34,374 bases of DNA from a virus: IMG/VR virus record IMGVR_UViG_3300034073_000375, positions 1-34,374 of that record. One strand, written 5' to 3'. The notes below the pieces were generated by a model. It made no database searches. It was not told the DNA's origin and saw only the letters and a list, made by a program, of their open reading frames with translations. Numbering within the stretch: position 1 is the stretch's first letter; each line of letters begins with the position of its first letter. This document shows positions 30,758 through 34,374 of the stretch, one piece after another. The position numbers were made by a program, and so were the translations under genes.

Positions 30758-32176
30758 TTAGCTTCTTAGCAAAACGTGCTGATTGGCTGCTCTTGTTACG
30801 AGAGCACACTCAGAACGGTAGTTGAACTGCAGAGCGTCCGTGTTGGTGTTGGTAACTCCAAGGATAGAACCCGTCATCCAGTGCTCCATTTCACGGCTGT
30901 AGCCGTTGGTAGCCTTGTAGTTGAGTTCCAGTGCAGGAGCCTTGTCACCCGTCTTCGGGTCAGCAACGCGAGTCAACGGAATCATTACGCCTTGGAAAGC
31001 GCTGCCAGCCAACAACGTGGGGTCGTTGAGGAGCTTCCAGCTGTGCTTGTGGAAGGTGTAAGAACCGCGAACGAACGAAGAGAAGCCAAGCTTCACCATA
31101 TCGTCAGCATTAGCGAACTGTCCGAACTGAGTGGTAACACCAGCAGTGATGTTAGCAGCAGTAGACGTACCGTTAGCAATCATATCGTCGATGGCGAGGT
31201 CTTGCAGACGGTTCAGGTACATAGCGTACTCGGGCATAGCGCCTTGCTTGTCGAGGGCAGTGATGATACCATCAAGCTCGTCAAGGGTAGCGATAGCGGC
31301 AGTCGTCGTAGCACCAGAGTTAACTACGATACCACGGTCAGCGATAGCAGAGAAGTAACCTTCAGAGCCAGCGATAGAACCGAGAGCAGTCAAACCAGTG
31401 TTGCTAACAGACTGTCCGAGCAACATCATCATCTCACGCTTATCGAGGAAGCGCTGACGAGTGTCGTTTTCAGACTTGATGAACCAGCGGTAGTCGCCGT
31501 TACCCAAGTTAACCCAGCCGATGTTGGTAGCCTGCGAACCAGTAACCTTGTATACTTCTTTGAGAATCATATACGGGTTGGTGCGCTTAACAACGTTAGA
31601 CTCGAGGTAGCCAGAGTTCTGGTCGGTTCCTTGAGCGAACATATTACCGATAATCGGGTAGTTAGCAGCAGCAGCGGCAGCAGAAGCGCTCATACCAGCA
31701 GAGGTCAGAGAAACAGCAGTTGCAGCAGCAGTAGCAGTCTGAGAGTACTCACCAGCAGAAACAGCCGTGATGATGAAGCGGTCTACACCACCAACCAAAA
31801 TCACGTCGTTAACGCGGAGGTACTTCTGAGCAGCAGCCTTAGTGGCACCAGTGGCGCTGGTAGCAGCAGAGGCAAGATTGATTACAAAAGAGGTAGCGCC
31901 AGCAGCAACAGTAGCTGAAGGAGTACCTACTTGAAGCTGGTGCAAGCGAGTCTCCTCCCAGTACTGAACCTCGTCAGCAACACCATTAGCCTTCACAGCT
32001 CCCGTCATTTGCAGGAAGCCAGTGATGCCTTGGTTGCCGTAGGTCTTCACAAGAAGGTCACGGTTGTCAGGCTTGTTTACCTCGTTGATGAAGTCACCAA
32101 GAGATACATATTTGGTCGGGTCTAACCGACGGAAGCTGTTGGGCGAAAAGTCCAACGGAGTGTTAGTCGTTGACAT
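30758..32176 (-). CDS. Major capsid protein, 472 aa
   Basis: Size, position directly after a scaffold-like gene, strong codon bias (GCT-rich Ala, few rare codons) and a following strong terminator all indicate the major capsid protein. The N-terminus MSTTNTPLDFSPNSFRRLDP and GDFINEVNKPDNRDLL leads to an Ala/Ser/Thr-rich insertion (about 82-178) that may be a surface loop. The C-terminal part (YKATNGYSREMEHWMTGSIL) fits a HK97-like P/A-domain strand pattern. It ends QHVLLRS. The family within HK97-type capsids cannot be fixed by eye; N4-gp56-like and crAss-like capsids are candidates. Confidence 0.8.
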   Translation of the reverse strand: MSTTNTPLDFSPNSFRRLDPTKYVSLGDFINEVNKPDNRDLLVKTYGNQGITGFLQMTGAVKANGVADEVQYWEETRLHQLQVGTPSATVAAGATSFVINLASAATSATGATKAAAQKYLRVNDVILVGGVDRFIITAVSAGEYSQTATAAATAVSLTSAGMSASAAAAAANYPIIGNMFAQGTDQNSGYLESNVVKRTNPYMILKEVYKVTGSQATNIGWVNLGNGDYRWFIKSENDTRQRFLDKREMMMLLGQSVSNTGLTALGSIAGSEGYFSAIADRGIVVNSGATTTAAIATLDELDGIITALDKQGAMPEYAMYLNRLQDLAIDDMIANGTSTAANITAGVTTQFGQFANADDMVKLGFSSFVRGSYTFHKHSWKLLNDPTLLAGSAFQGVMIPLTRVADPKTGDKAPALELNYKATNGYSREMEHWMTGSILGVTNTNTDALQFNYRSECALVTRAANQHVLLRS

Positions 32177-32191
32177 TGTTTTTGTCTAGAT

Positions 32192-33334
32192 TTAGATTTT
32201 TATACGAAGGCCGTTGTCTCCATACAGATGGTTGTAAATCTGTTGGGCAACATTATCAGTAGCCGACGCTGGAGCAACCTTCGGAGACGATACGTCTACG
32301 TTGGCAGCCTTCTCTACGAGTTTACGCTGTCCGTCACTAAGTCCCTGATTGTAGATAGACTTGACAATTTCGTCAATGTTGTCTACAAGGGCTCGGTGCA
32401 CATTCAGCATCTCGAAGTTCCAGTTTCCTCCTTCGTCCACATACTGGTCGAAGAACTGGTCGATGTTAGCATTCTTCTGCTTCAATTGATTCTTGTAATC
32501 ATCTTTGAGCGCGAAGTTGAACTCCTGACCCTGAAGGTCAAAGGAGATGGCTTCAAGCTCATCGACCTCACGAGACATAGTGGCAATCCACTGCTCATCA
32601 ATCGGGCTTTCGACGCTAGCATCGGGTCCTTCTGGCCTCACAGGTAGCTTGTAATTCTCGCGAATCTTCTCGATACCTTGTTTAGCCTTATCTGCGTCAA
32701 TCTTGAGTTGGAGAGAGGACAGCTTAACTTCGTCTTCGGAGTAGATGTCAGCGTCTAATTTATACTTAGAACGAACCAACAGGTCTACCTCCTCACTGGA
32801 CAGATTCGGGTATTCTACAGATAACTGCAGGCGTACCGCACTCAAGTCGTCCATTTCAGACGGATTGATAGACTGGTATGTAAACCAATCTTGCGGGTCT
32901 CTTCCCGTTTCTGCTACGAAATCAGCGATGGCCTTAACTCGCTCATCAATTTCAGCAGCTTGTCGAGCATTCAACATCTGATTAAGAGCATCAAGGCTGT
33001 CCACCGATACGCCAAGCCTTTCACTGACGTAGTTGGCGACTGCCGCTTCAAACTCTTCATCCGACATCTCGGGCTCGGGAGATTGTAAAGAACTTTGGTC
33101 AATAACCTGACCTTGGTTTGATTGAGGCTCTTGTGAGTCTGACACGGGCGGCTCAGGAGTGGGCTCCGCAGATGGCTCAGAAGAAGGCTGTTGCGTTAGG
33201 GGCGAGAAGTCAAGAACATCGGAACCTTGGGGTGGTTCAAACGATGGTGCGTCTAGAGATGTACCCTCGGGAACTTCTCCGCTGGTAACTTCAAATCCCA
33301 TTGCTCCAAGAGCGTCTTCAATTTCTTTTGACAT
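32192..33334 (-). CDS. Scaffold-like protein, 380 aa
   Basis: The N-terminal 90 residues are disordered, rich in Pro/Ser/Glu/Gln (TQQPSSEPSAEPTPEPPVSD), and the rest is acidic and helical with coiled-coil character (SLQLKIDADKAKQGIEKIRE). The C-terminus is basic-tipped (YGDNGLRIKI), as in scaffolds that contact the capsid protein. Its place 15 nt upstream of the capsid gene fits an assembly scaffold. No protease signature is seen, so how it would be removed is unclear. It probably heads the capsid operon, with a promoter-like element before it. Confidence 0.75.
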   Translation of the reverse strand: MSKEIEDALGAMGFEVTSGEVPEGTSLDAPSFEPPQGSDVLDFSPLTQQPSSEPSAEPTPEPPVSDSQEPQSNQGQVIDQSSLQSPEPEMSDEEFEAAVANYVSERLGVSVDSLDALNQMLNARQAAEIDERVKAIADFVAETGRDPQDWFTYQSINPSEMDDLSAVRLQLSVEYPNLSSEEVDLLVRSKYKLDADIYSEDEVKLSSLQLKIDADKAKQGIEKIRENYKLPVRPEGPDASVESPIDEQWIATMSREVDELEAISFDLQGQEFNFALKDDYKNQLKQKNANIDQFFDQYVDEGGNWNFEMLNVHRALVDNIDEIVKSIYNQGLSDGQRKLVEKAANVDVSSPKVAPASATDNVAQQIYNHLYGDNGLRIKI

Positions 33335-33352
33335 AATATTAAATTTTGATTA

Positions 33353-33367
33353 TACGTGACAAATTTA
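33353..33367 (-). promoter_or_regulatory. Possible -7 promoter element of the capsid operon
   Basis: TAAATTTG on the minus strand (33367 to 33360) fits TAnnTTTG, with a start expected near 33353, about 19 nt before the scaffold ATG. A TTG lies only 15 nt upstream within the terminator hairpin, shorter than the usual 19-20, so the -33 element is weak. Confidence 0.45.
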
Positions 33368-33370
33368 AAC

Positions 33371-33406
33371 AAAAAGATGTTACAACATCTCAACCCACTG
33401 AGTGGG
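33371..33406 (-). terminator. Two hairpins with T tract, terminator before the capsid operon
   Basis: Reading the minus strand after the DUF5872-like gene: a small hairpin CCCAC-TCA-GTGGG (33406-33394), then AGATGTT-GT-AACATCT (33390-33375) followed by TTTTTGTTT. The second has the form of a terminator, AT-rich but with a good T tract. The promoter-like TAAATTTG follows at once. Confidence 0.65.
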
Positions 33407-33408
33407 CG

Positions 33409-33786
33409 CTACTTGCGGTACTTCGCCACCTTCTTAGCTATGCCCTTGGGCTGCTTTACGAACTGCTTTCCTTGAGCCGTTCCTTCTCTTTTTGCACGTG
33501 TTGTTGCTGCGTATTCAGCTGGAGATAGGGACTTTATAGCCTTCTCTGGCAGGTAGCGTTCACCTGTTTCTGATGATGGCTTACCACTTTTTGTACGCCA
33601 GTTCTGACGGGTCCACTTTGAGAGAGAAGTCGAGCGCTTGGGTCCCTCGTAGGTACCTCCTGCTTTCTTGTATAACGAAACAGCTAATTGCATCGCCCGA
33701 GCAGAATGCTTCCCGCCCATCTTGGCTTTGGCTTGAGCCTTGGCTTTCTCCCACAACGCTGGATTCTTTTTCTTTGCTGTTGCCAT
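33409..33786 (-). CDS. DUF5872-like basic protein, 125 aa
   Basis: Strongly basic. Residues about 52-70 (STSLSKWTRQNWRTKSGKPS) and RYLPEKAIKSLSPAEYAATT match what I recall of DUF5872, a family shared by phages and large DNA viruses. The N-terminus (MATAKKKNPALWEKAKAQAK) adds a SPEG-like/Lys-rich helical part. The function of the family is not known; a DNA-binding or packaged virion role would suit the charge. The start overlaps the upstream gene's stop by 1 nt. Confidence 0.7.
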   Translation of the reverse strand: MATAKKKNPALWEKAKAQAKAKMGGKHSARAMQLAVSLYKKAGGTYEGPKRSTSLSKWTRQNWRTKSGKPSSETGERYLPEKAIKSLSPAEYAATTRAKREGTAQGKQFVKQPKGIAKKVAKYRK

Positions 33787-34109
33787 TATAGTCCACGTGT
33801 ATACTTCTGCGACTTAGGCGGCATCTTCTTGTCTGCGCTAGGACCGCCCCAGAACAAACGGTCTGCCCAAAACGCAGCACTCATCTTGCCTTTAGCTATA
33901 TTCTTTGCGTGGCGAGCCTTAAAACTTTTACGAGCTTCAGGGCTATAGTTGTGACCCATCTTCTGGTCTCCAAAGCGAATCAAGCGTACTTTGTCACCAA
34001 CCTTAGCTAGAACAATACCTTTCTTGGTCGGATGCGACGGAGTTTTCTTAGGCTTATTAACGCCAGATAGTCCGTGCTTCTTTAGTAGGTTTTTAATTCG
34101 ATTGTCCAT
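33786..34109 (-). CDS. Basic phage protein of unknown function, 107 aa
   Basis: Contains VGDKVRLIRFGDQKMGHNY followed by SPEARKSFKARHAKNIAKGK and SAAFWADRLFWGG. This RFG...NYSPEARKSFKARHAKNI block is, in my memory, widespread in small phage proteins near head genes and in some viruses, without established function. It is lysine/arginine-rich with a likely disordered N-terminal third. It lies 1 nt after a membrane-protein gene and overlaps the DUF5872-like gene, so the two basic proteins are co-translated. Confidence 0.7.
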   Translation of the reverse strand: MDNRIKNLLKKHGLSGVNKPKKTPSHPTKKGIVLAKVGDKVRLIRFGDQKMGHNYSPEARKSFKARHAKNIAKGKMSAAFWADRLFWGGPSADKKMPPKSQKYTRGL

Positions 34110-34110
34110 C

Positions 34111-34371
34111 TTACGGCAGGATTACTAGGAATGTACCAAACATTGAAATGACAACAGCCATCACAACATCTGTAGTTGTCATCGGTCGGAACGACGGCTT
34201 GACGAGGAGTTGTCGATTGAGTTCAGCAATGACTGAATCTTGGCGACCCAAGGCTTTAATTGCTTGACTATGCTGATGATATTTAAACTTGTAAGCTTCA
34301 TCGTATGCTTTGATTGTTGAGTCCATAGAAAGATAGCGATGGTTTATCGCCACCGCTTGAGCCTTGGTCAT
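34111..34371 (-). CDS. Small membrane protein, 86 aa or cut by the window end
   Basis: Helical, charged body (MTKAQAVAINHRYLSMD...SVIAELNRQLL) followed by one hydrophobic C-terminal segment of about 19 residues (DVVMAVVISMFGTFLVILP). ATG at 34371 is taken as start, but a GTG lies immediately before it at the window edge and the frame could extend further. A single C-terminal membrane helix occurs in some phage membrane and holin-like proteins; there is no further evidence for lysis. Confidence 0.55.
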   Translation of the reverse strand: MTKAQAVAINHRYLSMDSTIKAYDEAYKFKYHQHSQAIKALGRQDSVIAELNRQLLVKPSFRPMTTTDVVMAVVISMFGTFLVILP

Positions 34372-34374
34372 CAC

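Noticed and set aside
30776-31918. Open frame of 380 codons on the plus strand, antisense to the capsid gene
   Set aside because: It is Val/Ser/Arg-rich with no family features and follows from the strong codon bias of the capsid gene on the other strand.
1-34374. Frequent CGTAGA on coding strands (for example 290, 719, 2388, and TCTACG through the late genes)
   Set aside because: Checked examples fall in frame as xxC-GTA-GAx (Val-Asp/Glu), so GTA codon preference explains them without a special DNA motif.

Overview
The window looks like about 34 kb of a tailed-phage genome (or a prophage) infecting a member of the Bacteroidota. Three things point there. Two plus-strand promoters fit the Bacteroidota pattern TTTG - 19 or 20 nt - TAnnTTTG. 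The primase-helicase begins with a BT4734/VirE_N-type domain. The structural genes (scaffold, major capsid, connectors, very large nozzle-like and internal proteins) resemble short-tailed, podovirus-like Bacteroidota phages, including crAss-like ones. Portal, terminase, DNA polymerase and lysin are not in the window, and no integrase or CRISPR was seen. No gene-free stretch exceeds 300 bases.

Plus strand, 1-10277, reads as the early/metabolic half. A chain of small overlapping genes (many zinc-ribbon, mostly unknown) ends with a MazG-like pyrophosphohydrolase and a terminator. After a promoter come an SSB-like protein, an unknown protein, tRNA-Arg(UCU) with its own promoter, an HNH endonuclease, a stand-alone DnaA domain-IV-like protein, a primase-helicase, a RusA-like resolvase and a sugar module (GT-B glycosyltransferase, DUF3431 protein, UDP-galactopyranose mutase). 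A hairpin terminator closes it at about 10.3 kb.

Minus strand, 34374 down to 10274, is the late half. In order of transcription: a membrane protein, two small basic proteins (one DUF5872-like), terminator and promoter, scaffold-like protein, major capsid protein, GIY-YIG endonuclease, a 280-aa protein, two connector-like proteins, a 1642-aa nozzle-like protein, two internal/cargo-like proteins, a 3158-aa polyvalent protein with an HEIIH metallopeptidase motif, a lipoprotein with a C-terminal membrane segment (spanin-like), and a 45-aa basic protein whose 3' end overlaps the mutase gene. Strong hairpin terminators punctuate the capsid region.

The most interesting signal concerns the free-standing endonucleases. 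Two of them (HNH at 4015-4560, GIY-YIG at 30061-30657) lie directly behind the 3' end of an essential-looking target (tRNA-Arg, major capsid gene), and directly beyond each endonuclease is a second, diverged copy of that target's 3' end. Behind the capsid gene both copies encode QHVLLRS-stop with different codons; behind the tRNA both copies fold as T-arm plus acceptor strand and both pair with the same 5' acceptor strand. This suggests endonuclease elements that home into the 3' end of a gene while bringing a recoded, working replacement end, which spares the target and removes the cut site. A third HNH gene (1562-2173) may fit the same pattern less clearly.
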